DNA of 64,000 nt from Alcanivorax sp. (GCF_002733835.1 NZ_NVWY01000007.1:62001-126000); one strand, 5' to 3'. Positions 8,895-16,944 are shown, numbered from the stretch's first letter. Numbers and translations: made by a program. Notes: generated from the sequence alone by a model not told the origin.

Positions 8895-9308
8895 CATCCT
8901 TCTCCTTCAATGAACGACAATGCTTTGATCAGCGGCCTTCTTGATACATCAATCTCAAGGCTCGCTGTAAAGCCATTGTGTGGTACACAATATTTGAGCC
9001 AGATGCCCTTGGGTCGCTTATGGCTACCCGTTCACCTTTTGCTCAACCTCACCACTGGCCGATGTAACTTTGCCGTGGAGACACCGCTATAGTGCGCCCG
9101 AAAAATGACAGCACAAGCTTATTGAGTCGGATTGTCGGACAACAAATGTGTATTCAGGTAACACTTTTCACATTCCGGTTACAAACTGAACAATCTTCAT
9201 GTCGCCTGCCACCAAGGCATGGTCAATTCCGCCACCTCCGAACAACCCGCACGCGCACACATTGAAATCGACTTCCCCACCCCCATCCCTTAGAATGAAG
9301 CCATCACA
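8895..9308. other. Gap with no recognised gene, carrying the ssrA promoter
   Basis: No convincing coding frame, RNA or repeat is seen in this 414-base stretch apart from the ssrA promoter at its right end. The open frames here either lack ribosome sites or lie antisense to ssrA. Confidence 0.5.
9268..9296 (+). promoter_or_regulatory. Promoter of ssrA
   Basis: TCGACT (9268-9273), 17-base spacer, TAGAAT (9291-9296), placing transcription start close to the mature 5' end at 9309. An overlapping sigma32-like pair, TTGAAA (9262) and CCCCATCC (9281), with a 13-base spacer, could add heat-shock control. Confidence 0.5.
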
Positions 9309-9665
9309 GGGGCCGACCTGGATTCGACGCCGGTACTGAACTCTGTGGTGCATGCCGAGAAGGTCACGAGTCTCGTAAATCATTTGTGGCACATTAAAGT
9401 AATCGCAAACGACGATTCTTACGCACTAGCAGCTTAAACCCTGCTTATCGCCAATCGACCCTGCCTGTGGGGAAGAGCGGCGAGCATCGCAACACAGGCT
9501 CGCAGCAAAGTCCGCCCCGGATGGCGCTGTTAAAACTCTTAGGGGCTCGGCTTTCACGTCCTGCCAGTTGGGCTGTGAAGGCTTAAATCAATAAACATGG
9601 CTAAGCATGTAGACCTGCAGATGGATTGCTGACGGACGCGGGTTCGATTCCCGCCGGCTCCACCA
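9309..9665 (+). ncRNA. ssrA: Transfer-messenger RNA (tmRNA)
   Basis: Rescues stalled ribosomes and tags the unfinished protein. The 5' end GGGGCCGACCTGGATTCGAC pairs with the 3' end GGCTCC-ACCA (one G-U) to form the tRNA-like acceptor. The tag frame near 9408-9438 reads GCA AAC GAC GAT TCT TAC GCA CTA GCA GCT TAA, giving (A)NDDSYALAA, close to the Pseudomonas tag. The T-arm GGTTCGATTCC is at about 9641. The 357-base length is normal. A diverged copy of its last 106 bases lies at 11290-11394. Confidence 0.97.
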
Positions 9666-9680
9666 AACAGCAAGTAACAA

Positions 9681-9714
9681 AAAGGGCCACCCCGATGGGG
9701 TGGCCCTTTTTTTA
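9681..9714 (+). terminator. Intrinsic terminator of ssrA
   Basis: AAAGGGCCACCCC-GAT-GGGGTGGCCCTTTTTTT: a very strong stem followed by seven T. A near-identical hairpin follows the second ssrA 3' end at 11407. Confidence 0.95.
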
Positions 9715-9729
9715 TGCCGCTTCGCGGCT

Positions 9730-9764
9730 GCAACACGCTTCACGCAACATGCAGCACGCAAAGC
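9730..9764 (+). repeat. 7-base-period array after ssrA
   Basis: Five in-phase heptamers: GCAACAC, GCTTCAC, GCAACAT, GCAGCAC, GCAAAGC. Same family (GCNNCAN) as the arrays at 4932, 15362, 29714, 38377, 43004, 51996 and 55122. Confidence 0.75.
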
Positions 9765-9815
9765 TCAAACGCGGATTTACCACAGAGGGCACAGAGTTCA
9801 CCGAGGGTGGATCTT

Positions 9816-9844
9816 GCTGTAGGAGCCCCACTGGAGGGGCGAAC
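9816..9844 (+). repeat. REP-like element
   Basis: GCTGTAGGAGCCCCACTGG plus AGGGGCGAAC, with the small inverted repeat GCCCC/GGGGC. It matches the reverse complement of the element at 28541-28569 at most positions. Such short palindromes resemble REP sequences of pseudomonads. Confidence 0.6.
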
Positions 9845-10010
9845 AAAACCCAAAATCAAAAAAACCTTCGTTCAGCAAGCTGAATCTCCCACCTGGCATC
9901 GATTTCACCCAGGGCGGAGTAAAGTGCTGGACTCGCGCATTCTCGCAAACCCGCGATGAATCTTGTTTGTGCCGCGCGGCTTAAGCCTGAAGCCAATGAT
10001 ATTATCGTAG

Positions 10011-10040
10011 GGCGGAAATCGGCGGCAGCCGATCTCCGCC
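10011..10040. repeat. Inverted repeat upstream of the MNT gene
   Basis: GGCGGAAATCGGC and GCCGATCTCCGCC pair across GGCA with one mismatch. There is no T run, so it looks like a REP-type hairpin rather than a terminator. The copy of this leader at 11441 lacks it. Confidence 0.5.
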
Positions 10041-10121
10041 ATTGATCCTGCACCTCGCATATTTTGTACGACACCACCAATTACATTAAATTGGCCATAC
10101 ACACCAATAAATGAGCAAAGC

Positions 10122-10412
10122 ATGGACAGACAACACGTCCTCAACATACTGGCCAACAGTAAATCCGAGCTAGCGATACGCTTCGGCGTTACAGAACTCG
10201 CGCTATTCGGCTCCACAGCACGCGGCACAGCCACAAAAAGCAGTGACGTTGACGTCCTTGTCGCTTTTGATGGCCCCGCAACGTCCAGTCGCTATTTCGG
10301 TGTTCAGTTTTACCTGGAAGACAGACTTGGCTGTCCAGTGGACCTGGTCACCAGCAAAGCCCTCCGCGCTGAACTTTGCCCTTACATTGAGCAGGAGCGG
10401 GTCAATGTCTGA
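10122..10412 (+). CDS. mntA: MNT-type nucleotidyltransferase, antitoxin of a MNT/HEPN pair
   Basis: A 96-residue minimal nucleotidyltransferase. The active-site motif GSTARG (about 31-36) followed by SSDVDVLVAFD (about 43-53) carries the two metal-binding Asp. In characterised MntA/HepT pairs this enzyme adds AMP to the HEPN toxin and silences it. Its stop overlaps the ATG (10405) of the original HEPN frame, the usual arrangement. It sits inside the islet at ssrA. The symbol rests on family similarity only. Confidence 0.85.
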   Translation: MDRQHVLNILANSKSELAIRFGVTELALFGSTARGTATKSSDVDVLVAFDGPATSSRYFGVQFYLEDRLGCPVDLVTSKALRAELCPYIEQERVNV

Positions 10413-10450
10413 ACCAGCCAAAAGGGAGTGGAGGTTTTACTTAAAACGAC

Positions 10451-10756
10451 ATGACAGACTTTGCTTCGAAAGTGCTGTCCTATACAGAGGGCATGGAGCA
10501 AGATGAATTCGTGGGAAGTGCACTGACCTACGATGCCACCCTCCGCAACCTGGAACTTATCGGCGAAGCAGCAACACATATTCCTGACGAGATACGAGTC
10601 TCTCACCCGGAAATCCCATGGCGAATGATCATCGCGACGCGTAATCGACTGATTCATGGCTACCTTGGCATTGATAACGATACGCTGTGGAGCATTATTC
10701 GAGACGACATCCCCGAACTACTGAGCAAGCTTGAGGCTTTCGCATCAGGAGATTAA
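10451..10756 (+). CDS. hepT: HEPN-domain ribonuclease toxin (HepT/DUF86), probable N-terminal frameshift
   Basis: A 101-residue HEPN protein with the toxin motif RNRLIHGY (about 65-72, R-x4-H-x-Y type) expected to cut RNA. The ATG used here is internal. An ATG at 10405, overlapping the mntA stop, opens with MSEPAKREWRFYLK, which looks like the true first helix, but it runs one base out of phase at the A-rich run near 10441-10447. Removing one base would join it to DMTDFASKVLSYTEG. The toxin is therefore either truncated by about 16 residues, inactivated, or made by a +1 shift. Symbol by family. Confidence 0.75.
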   Translation: MTDFASKVLSYTEGMEQDEFVGSALTYDATLRNLELIGEAATHIPDEIRVSHPEIPWRMIIATRNRLIHGYLGIDNDTLWSIIRDDIPELLSKLEAFASGD

Positions 10757-10789
10757 TGCAAGAACCCCAGAGCCAAACAGGTTCCTGGT

Positions 10790-11122
10790 TCATGAATCAT
10801 CACCAAGAAGGCCTCGCCACGGGTCGTCAGAGACTCGCCTTTCGTCCTCACCCCAACTCTGCGCAACTATCTCTTCTTCCTCCCCGCTCCCAAGCAGCGC
10901 CTGAACCGCCGCCAGCTTCTCTTTTGGCACCAGCACCAACTCGCTGTTCAGCCCCTTGGCAATCAACGCCAGCGTATCCAGCCGGGGATTGCCCTTCGAC
11001 TCAAGACGCTGGTACTGCTGCCGGGAAACCCCCACCCGCAACATCATGTCACTCTGCTTGAGCCCCAGCGCGAGACGGCGATTCTTCAACTGTTCCAAGA
11101 GAGAACGGATCATTGTAAACAC
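10790..11122 (-). CDS. XRE-family HTH regulator (HipB-like)
   Basis: A 110-residue protein with a Cro/C1 helix-turn-helix at about 8-65: LGLKQSDMMLRVGVSRQQYQ then RLESKGNPRLDTL. The acidic C-terminal tail (GSGEEEEIVAQSWGED) is not part of the fold. It resembles HipB-type antitoxins, but no HipA-like kinase is adjacent. The GTG at 11122 has a ribosome site (AAAAGG) at 8 bases; an ATG at 11113 is the alternative. It faces the MNT/HEPN pair and ends 34 bases from it. Confidence 0.75.
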   Translation of the reverse strand: MFTMIRSLLEQLKNRRLALGLKQSDMMLRVGVSRQQYQRLESKGNPRLDTLALIAKGLNSELVLVPKEKLAAVQALLGSGEEEEIVAQSWGEDERRVSDDPWRGLLGDDS

Positions 11123-11289
11123 ACAAGTTGCCTTTTATTAATAAGAAACACATTAGTTTCCTGCAGCCAAGAAAGCAACGTATATGTTTCATTTTTAGAA
11201 TAATCCGCACCGTCACCCCAGAGGCAACTGATAAGTTGCCCCAATCCAGAAAGGGCCGCGCCAATAACAGCGTCGCGCACGCGACAAGA

Positions 11290-11394
11290 CCTGCCAGCCG
11301 GGCCATATGGGCTTACGTCAATAGATCTGGCCAAGCATGTAGACCTGCAGATGGATTGCTGACGGACGCGGGTTCGATTCCCGCCTGCCCACCA
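11290..11394 (+). pseudogene. Second, diverged 3' end of ssrA (att-like duplication)
   Basis: This stretch aligns with ssrA 9560-9665 almost end to end. The block from AAGCATGTAGACCTGCAG through GGTTCGATTCCCGCC is identical, flanked by scattered differences. The acceptor strand differs (TGCCC-ACCA instead of GGCTCC-ACCA) and cannot pair fully with the host 5' end. It lacks a 5' half, so it is a remnant. Integrative elements commonly use the ssrA 3' end as attachment site, and this copy marks the far end of one. Confidence 0.85.
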
Positions 11395-11406
11395 AACTGC
11401 ACCACG

Positions 11407-11440
11407 AAAAAGGGCCACCCTGATGGGGTGGCCCTTTTTT
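11407..11440 (+). terminator. Terminator belonging to the ssrA fragment
   Basis: AAAGGGCCACCC-TGAT-GGGGTGGCCC with six T, differing from the ssrA terminator at 9681 by very few bases. It shows that the duplication extends beyond the RNA itself. Confidence 0.9.
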
Positions 11441-11610
11441 GTTTTGTGCCGTGCGGCGTAGGCCTGAACCAATGATCGGGGTCCGAAAATGCCTCCAGGA
11501 ACCCCTCCGCCATTAATGAATCCAGACGCCAACCTTTGAACGCCACCAGCAATTCCATTAGATTGACCGTACCCCCTCGCCCCATGGACAAAGAGCGCGC
11601 CAATGTCTGA
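11441..11610 (+). pseudogene. Remnant of a second MNT module (leader plus fused ends of the gene)
   Basis: This segment aligns with the MNT leader at 9961-10130: GTGCCG[CT]GCGGC, GCCTGAA, CCAATGAT, CTCCGCCATT and an AATT-CATTA-ATTG block recur in the same order. Where mntA begins (ATGGACAGA) it has ATGGACAAA, but it then jumps to GAGCGCGCCAATGTCTGA, matching the mntA end (GAGCGGGTCAATGTCTGA). The result is the 8-codon frame MDKERANV (11584-11610), as if the gene interior had been deleted. The following ATG opens the HNH gene exactly where hepT should start. Confidence 0.65.
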
Positions 11611-12532
11611 TTCAGAAATCCTTCAGGCTGCTTTCAAGCAAGCTCGCCAACTTCAGGCCTTATACGGGGACGCCATCCCTTGGGCAGCGATAGAAAAGGG
11701 CTTTTATTACAAAGGGAAGAAGGTCCTCTTTGCCAGCAAAGCAATTGGCATTTTCAAGCCAGCCGCCATGTCAAAGGGGCTTATCAGCATTAAAACGGTC
11801 ATACCCAAAACTGGGCGCTTCAATATCTACAATGACCATCAATCTAGTGAAGACTATTATCATTACTCGCTGCAAGAAGGTGGCGCACACCAACACAACA
11901 ACCGTTACCTTTGGGAAGCCCAGACCCTTAACCAGCCATTCATATACTTTCACGGCGTGTCCCCTGGCTACTACAGCGCTCTTTTCCCTTGCTTTGTTTC
12001 TGAAATCTTCGACCGCGGAGAGAAAGATTCCTACTGCAATGTTTCTGTAAGCGCGGAACTTGATAATTTATTACCACCACTAATTGATGGTCATTATGCC
12101 ATTCCCAATAGTTTCGAGCGCCGATACGCCATAAGGGAATCAAGAACCAGACTTCATCAATCCTCATTCAGGCAAGCTGTGCTGTCTGCCTATCAGAATA
12201 AATGCGCGATGACAGGACTCCCAACTCCGCGCCTTCTAGACGCTGCCCACATCATCCCTGACACAGAAGAAAACGGAGTCGCCGCTGTTCAGAACGGTAT
12301 TGCTTTAAGCAAGCTCCACCACACTGCATATGACAGGCACCTAATCGGAATAGATAGTGACTTCAAGATCCATGTGAGTGACGAAGTAATGGCTGAAACT
12401 GACGGCCCCCTTCTTGAAGAAAGCATCAAAGCCCTTAACGGAAGAAAGCTTATCGTCCCCTCACAAAAGGCACTTCACCCAAACAAAGATCACCTCGCAG
12501 CACGCTTTGAAGAATTCTTAAAGGCCAATTAA
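11603..12532 (+). CDS. HNH endonuclease, restriction-type (COG3440-like)
   Basis: A 309-residue protein. The C-terminal half holds an HNH nuclease core: CAMTG (about 199-203), then LLDAAHIIP with the catalytic His (about 209-217), then NGIALSKLHHTAYDRHLIGI (about 232-251). The N-terminal half has an IYFHGVSPGYYSALFPCFV stretch seen in predicted restriction enzymes, where this part is thought to read modified or foreign DNA. No methylase lies next to it, so a modification-dependent (type IV-like) enzyme is possible. Base composition is visibly more AT-rich than the flanks. The ATG overlaps the MNT remnant. Confidence 0.75.
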   Translation: MSDSEILQAAFKQARQLQALYGDAIPWAAIEKGFYYKGKKVLFASKAIGIFKPAAMSKGLISIKTVIPKTGRFNIYNDHQSSEDYYHYSLQEGGAHQHNNRYLWEAQTLNQPFIYFHGVSPGYYSALFPCFVSEIFDRGEKDSYCNVSVSAELDNLLPPLIDGHYAIPNSFERRYAIRESRTRLHQSSFRQAVLSAYQNKCAMTGLPTPRLLDAAHIIPDTEENGVAAVQNGIALSKLHHTAYDRHLIGIDSDFKIHVSDEVMAETDGPLLEESIKALNGRKLIVPSQKALHPNKDHLAARFEEFLKAN

Positions 12533-12627
12533 TATAATCATCATAGATGACAGGAAGACGTCTTACCGGTTTCGACAATTGCTTCTATCTCATGCAAGCC
12601 CAAATCATCTCCAGCCTCATCATGATC

Positions 12628-12828
12628 CTAAAAATAAGCCGTAGGCCAGCCTAGATCTTCTGGTCGAAAATGCAGCACATCTGGCCAAATTCGAAGATCT
12701 GCAAACCGCTCACCAAGCATGCCTTCCACATCCTCTGGTTTATCAGCGTCAACCACCTTCACTACGACGGATTCATATCGTTTGTAGTTGCTGGCGTCCC
12801 GGTAAAGGTAACTCACTTCAAAATTCAT
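12628..12828 (-). CDS. Small conserved-looking hypothetical protein
   Basis: A protein of 66 residues beginning MNFEVSYLYRDASNYKRYES. The ATG at 12828 is chosen over one six codons upstream because GAGGAG lies 7 bases before it. The aromatic N-terminus and the end WPDVLHFRPEDLGWPTAYF look like a real folded protein, but I cannot assign a family. It lies just beyond the HNH gene and may belong to the same accessory region. Confidence 0.6.
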   Translation of the reverse strand: MNFEVSYLYRDASNYKRYESVVVKVVDADKPEDVEGMLGERFADLRIWPDVLHFRPEDLGWPTAYF

Positions 12829-12967
12829 AGTCGCTCCTCGTGCCACCTTTTTAACGACCCTTTATCGCCCAAACAATCCACCGAAATACCTGGACGCAAC
12901 TCTGCCTTTGACCTGCATGACCCTGCCCATCTAATCTAAAACCAACGCCCCCTGACGGATAACAATA

Positions 12968-13324
12968 ATGAAGCTCGCCACCCTCACTCCTCCATTGGAA
13001 GACCTGAAAGCCTCCTCCGACGACATTCTGTTGGTCGCCCTGATCAGTAATGACGGCTTGCCGGTGGTTCACTTTGGCGAGGGGCTGGATTATGACGAGC
13101 AGAACGCGCTGTTCTTTGAGATGAAGAAGGCCTGCGACCGGGTGTTGATCGGCTTGAAGCTGGGCTTGAGTGAAGAGGTGTTTATTCGCTGCCATCTTGG
13201 CTGCATTAGCATCTGGCCGGTGAACGATATGGTGTTTGCCTGCCTGGCCAAGCCAACCACTAACTCCCAGCGCATGCAGATGCTGGCATGGAAAACGGTT
13301 TCCCGGTTGAGGGGACTGGTTTAG
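12968..13324 (+). CDS. Hypothetical protein, possibly roadblock/LC7-like
   Basis: A 118-residue cytosolic protein without signal or membrane segment. The alternating pattern DDILLVALISNDGLPVVHFG followed by a helix and CHLGCISIWPVNDMVFACLA resembles the small alpha/beta roadblock/LC7 fold, in which proteins regulate GTPases or kinases. This is a pattern impression only. No partner gene is adjacent. Confidence 0.55.
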   Translation: MKLATLTPPLEDLKASSDDILLVALISNDGLPVVHFGEGLDYDEQNALFFEMKKACDRVLIGLKLGLSEEVFIRCHLGCISIWPVNDMVFACLAKPTTNSQRMQMLAWKTVSRLRGLV

Positions 13325-13490
13325 TCGACGGTATCTTCACGACCAGTTCTCATTTTCCCTTCTTGCCTTTAAACGCGGCGCTTACAGGCCGCTGAACCCC
13401 TTTCAAAACAACAAAAAACTACACCCTGCCCATGGAGAGATACACGGCGTTTCCCTAGCGTTCTGAAACTAACGTACTGGAGGGAACGCA

Positions 13491-15290
13491 ATGCCACGAT
13501 CGACATTCAAGGCCGCCGTGTTGGCCGCCGTTCTGGGGGGCAGCGTGCTGTCACCCGCCTGGGCCGCCGACGATAACACTACCCCCGCCATGGGGGAGAT
13601 CATCCAAAACCAATACATTGTGACCCTGGCACCGAATATCACCGAGCAACTGGGCCTCAGCAGCCTGACCACAGCTATTCAAACGCTGCTGGCCGGTATC
13701 GGTGGGGGCGAGGTGCTTTATACCTATGACCATGCTTTGCTGGGCATGACCGTAAGATTGACCAACCTGCAGGCATCATTGCTTGGCATCCTGCCTGGCG
13801 TCATCTCGGTGGAACCGGACCGCATGGTGACCACCGTTGCCGTGCAGAGTAACGCCACCTGGGGCCTGGACCGGGTCGATCAACCGGCCCTGCCGCTGGA
13901 TAGCAGTTTTCAGTATCCAGACAACGGCGGGCGTGATGTGAACATCTATGTGGTGGATACCGGCGTGCGCACCACACACCAGGAATTTACCGGTCGGGTG
14001 TTGCCCGGTCGCAATTTCGTGAGCTCCGGGGGTTTCCTGTTTGGTGGCAGCGTTAACCCTGACGACTATGAAGATTGCAACGGCCACGGCACCCATGTAG
14101 CAGGCACCGCTGCCGGCAGCACTTATGGTGTGGCGAAACAGGCCAACGTGGTGCCGGTACGGGTACTGAACTGCTACGGCAGCGGCAGCACCTCTGCGGT
14201 TATCGCCGGTATCGACTGGGTGGCCGGTAATCACCAGAAGCCCGCCGTGGCCAACCTCTCGCTGGGCGGCTTTACCTCCACCGCACTGGATACCGCCGTC
14301 GCCAACGCCGTCGATGCTGGCGTGACCATGGTGGTGGCGGCAGGTAACGATAACGCCAATGCCTGTAATGGCTCGCCTAACCGGGTGCCAGAAGCCCTGA
14401 CGGTCGGTGCGACTACCCGCCAGGACCAACGCTCCTCCTTTTCCAACTTCGGCGCCTGCGTGGATCTGTTTGCACCGGGTAGTGACATCACCTCGGCCTG
14501 GTATCAATCCGATACCCAGACCGCCAGCCTGAATGGCACCTCTATGGCAGCGCCACATGCCGCCGGTGCGGCCGCCTTGTATCTGGGTGCCAACCCCAGT
14601 GCCACTCCCGGCGCCGTCAATGTGGCACTGGTGGACGACACCGTCACCGGCGCCATCAGCAATGCGGGCAACCAGTCGCCCAACCGTTTACTGCAGATCA
14701 CTCAGCGGGACGGCTCCGGGATTGACCGCCTGCCGACAGCAGCCTTCACCGCGGATTGCGCGGGCACGGTTTGTGAGCTGGATGCCAGCGGCTCCAGCGA
14801 TGATGTGGCCGTAGCGGCCTGGGACTGGACCCTGGGGGACGGCAATGTGGCCAGTGGCGAACAGATCACTCACGACTACGGAGTGGATGGCGAATTCACC
14901 GTGACCCTGACAGTCACCGACACCGCCAACCAGACCGGCAGTACCGACCAGACCGTAAGCGTGGGAACAGAAACCTCCCCCTGCCCGGGCTGCACCCGCT
15001 ATGAAGGCCAGCTAAACAACGGTGGCTCTGCGATCCTGCCGCCCAACGGTTTCAACTTCTCCGGCGGGCAGATTGATGCCTGGTTGTATAGCCCGGCGGG
15101 CGCCAGCTTCACCATTACCCTGCAAGCACAAAGCTGCTTCCTGTTCTTCTGCGGCTGGAACAACGTGACCACTGCCAGCCCACAGGGCGGCGTCGCCGAG
15201 ATTCACTCCAATGTGAACAGCGGTTACTACCGCTGGCAGGTACAGGCCCAGAGTGGTGCCGGTGCCTATACGCTACTCACCAATCCGTAA
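13491..15290 (+). CDS. Secreted subtilisin-like serine protease (S8) with PKD domain
   Basis: A 599-residue exported protease. A signal peptide ends at AWA-AD (about 25), followed by an inhibitor-I9-like propeptide to about residue 115. The catalytic domain has Asp156 (VVDTGVRTTH), His199 (GHGTHVAGT) and Ser351 (NGTSMAAPH), with GNDNAN as the oxyanion region, as in the proteinase K subgroup. A PKD domain follows at about 415-490, then a Cys-containing C-terminal beta domain (about 500-599) like pre-peptidase C-terminal domains. Start ATG has ribosome site GGAGGG. Likely digests extracellular protein. Confidence 0.93.
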   Translation: MPRSTFKAAVLAAVLGGSVLSPAWAADDNTTPAMGEIIQNQYIVTLAPNITEQLGLSSLTTAIQTLLAGIGGGEVLYTYDHALLGMTVRLTNLQASLLGILPGVISVEPDRMVTTVAVQSNATWGLDRVDQPALPLDSSFQYPDNGGRDVNIYVVDTGVRTTHQEFTGRVLPGRNFVSSGGFLFGGSVNPDDYEDCNGHGTHVAGTAAGSTYGVAKQANVVPVRVLNCYGSGSTSAVIAGIDWVAGNHQKPAVANLSLGGFTSTALDTAVANAVDAGVTMVVAAGNDNANACNGSPNRVPEALTVGATTRQDQRSSFSNFGACVDLFAPGSDITSAWYQSDTQTASLNGTSMAAPHAAGAAALYLGANPSATPGAVNVALVDDTVTGAISNAGNQSPNRLLQITQRDGSGIDRLPTAAFTADCAGTVCELDASGSSDDVAVAAWDWTLGDGNVASGEQITHDYGVDGEFTVTLTVTDTANQTGSTDQTVSVGTETSPCPGCTRYEGQLNNGGSAILPPNGFNFSGGQIDAWLYSPAGASFTITLQAQSCFLFFCGWNNVTTASPQGGVAEIHSNVNSGYYRWQVQAQSGAGAYTLLTNP

Positions 15291-15310
15291 GTTTTTCTGC
15301 CTACGGTTTC

Positions 15311-15344
15311 GCCGGCGTCAACCTCCTGGTGCGCCGGCTTTTTT
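15311..15344 (+). terminator. Terminator of the protease gene
   Basis: GCCGGCG (15311-15317) pairs with CGCCGGC (15332-15338), followed by six T. Confidence 0.8.
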
Positions 15345-15361
15345 GTACCTGATAAAGAGGA

Positions 15362-15389
15362 GCATCATGCTTCACACTGCAAGCAACGC
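15362..15389 (+). repeat. 7-base-period array
   Basis: Four in-phase heptamers: GCATCAT, GCTTCAC, ACTGCAA, GCAACGC. It lies directly after the protease terminator. Confidence 0.55.
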
Positions 15390-15417
15390 GGCGAAAACAG
15401 CCCGTGATCACCTTAAC

Positions 15418-16944
15418 TCATAACGCATCCGGGTCCGCCAACAACGATTCCGCCCGCGCCAGAATGGCATCCACCTTCGCCGTATCCATCCGATTCAGAT
15501 TCCCGTAGATCATTTTCATGCGATGATTGCCGGCAAACTGTTTGCGATGGCGATGAATAAAGTGCCAGTAAAGGCTGTTGAACGGGCAGCTGTCGGATTC
15601 GCTGGCAGTCTTTACGTTGTACTGGCAGTGCTTGCAATAATCCGACATGCGATTGATGTAGCTGCCTGAGGCGGCGTAGGGTTTGCTGCCCAGATAACCC
15701 CCATCGGCATGCATGACCATGCCCAGGGTGTTGGGCAGTTCCACCCAGTCGAACGCATCCGCATACACTTCCAGATACCACTGGCAGATGGCTTCCGGCA
15801 GCACCCCCAACAACAACGCAAAGTTGCCAGTCACCATCAAACGCTGGATATGATGGGCATAGGCATGGTCGATGGTGTTGCGGAAACACTCGGCCATGCA
15901 GCGCATTTTGGTCTCGCCGGTCCAGTAGTACGCCGGCAGAGGCCGGTCGTTGCCAAGCCGGTTTTCCGCGGCGTAGTCCGGCATCAGCAACCAGTAAATG
16001 CCGCGTACGTATTCCCGCCAACCGATGATCTGACGGATAAAACCTTCCACAGCATTGAGCGGTGCGTCACTGGAGAAGTACGCCTGCTCGGCGGCCTGAC
16101 ACACCGCCATGGGATCAAGCAGACCGAGGTTGATGTAGGGCGACAGCAGGCTGTGAAACAGGGTGTCTTCACCCGTCACCATGGCATCCTGATAATCACC
16201 AAAGTGTGGCAGGCGATGCTCAATGAAATGCGCCAGCGCCTGTTGTGCCTGCGTAGAGGTGGTGCCCCACTGGAATCGATCCAGAGTGCCGATGTGATCA
16301 GCAAATTGATCCGCGACCAGAGACAGCACCTGCTCATCAATATCATCGCGCTCGAAGGTCAGCTCGGGCGGCAGGGGCGTCTTACCCTTATAGGGCTGGC
16401 GGTTGTTGCTGTCGTAATTCCACTGGCCACCTACCGGTTCATCGCCTTCCATCAACAGTCCAGTATGACGGCGCATTTCCCGATAGAAAAATTCCATGCG
16501 CAACTGTTTCTTGCCTGACGCCCATTTCTGAAAGAAGTCCGGGGAGCACAGAAATCGACTGTCATCGAGACAGCGGATCGATACACCACTGCGCGCCTGC
16601 CAGTCCTGGTTGATGGCATGCTGAAGTCGATATTCGCCACATTGCGTCACGACAATTTCTTCGGCATCGCGATAGCGCCCGGCAATCAGCGAGGCAAAGT
16701 CACTGACGTCATGCTCGCCATAGCGATAATAATCCACGCGCCAGCCCGCCTGCTCCAGATCGTGGGCAAAGTGCCGCATGGCACTGAAGATCAGGGCAAT
16801 CTTCTGCTGGTGATGTTTTACATAAGTGGCTTCGTCACGCAGTTCGGCCATCACCAGTCTGTCCTGGTCTGGGTCTAATGCTCCCAGCGTCGGCAAATGC
16901 AGGCTGAGCTGGTCGCCAAGGATGATCCCGATTTTCACGCGCAT
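15418..16944 (-). CDS. Cryptochrome/photolyase-family protein, Fe-S (PhrB-like, 6-4) type
   Basis: A protein of about 508 residues related to the bacterial iron-sulfur photolyases that repair UV lesions with light. It begins with the Rossmann-like antenna domain (KIGIILGDQLS). The C-terminal FAD domain carries four Cys in the expected spacing: C of KMRCMAECF, then CKHCQYN and DSCPFNSLYWHF, which should hold a 4Fe-4S cluster. The ATG at 16944 matches the family N-terminus, but the ribosome site AAGGA sits too close to it, so a GTG two codons later is possible. It precedes the ahpF terminator on the same strand as ahpF. Confidence 0.88.
   Translation of the reverse strand: MRVKIGIILGDQLSLHLPTLGALDPDQDRLVMAELRDEATYVKHHQQKIALIFSAMRHFAHDLEQAGWRVDYYRYGEHDVSDFASLIAGRYRDAEEIVVTQCGEYRLQHAINQDWQARSGVSIRCLDDSRFLCSPDFFQKWASGKKQLRMEFFYREMRRHTGLLMEGDEPVGGQWNYDSNNRQPYKGKTPLPPELTFERDDIDEQVLSLVADQFADHIGTLDRFQWGTTSTQAQQALAHFIEHRLPHFGDYQDAMVTGEDTLFHSLLSPYINLGLLDPMAVCQAAEQAYFSSDAPLNAVEGFIRQIIGWREYVRGIYWLLMPDYAAENRLGNDRPLPAYYWTGETKMRCMAECFRNTIDHAYAHHIQRLMVTGNFALLLGVLPEAICQWYLEVYADAFDWVELPNTLGMVMHADGGYLGSKPYAASGSYINRMSDYCKHCQYNVKTASESDSCPFNSLYWHFIHRHRKQFAGNHRMKMIYGNLNRMDTAKVDAILARAESLLADPDAL

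Noticed and set aside
9554-9736. Small proteins containing NRTRVRQQSICRS on the minus strand (also at 11110-11532)
   Set aside because: They are antisense readings of the conserved ssrA 3' end, a well-known annotation artefact.
9666-11289. Integrase or transposase gene driving the ssrA islet
   Set aside because: Every frame in this interval was considered; none shows tyrosine or serine recombinase motifs, so the element is non-autonomous or decayed.
11317-11394. tRNA gene (T-arm GGTTCGATTCC and CCA end)
   Set aside because: The sequence matches the 3' end of ssrA in the same window and lacks a 5' half, D-arm and anticodon arm.
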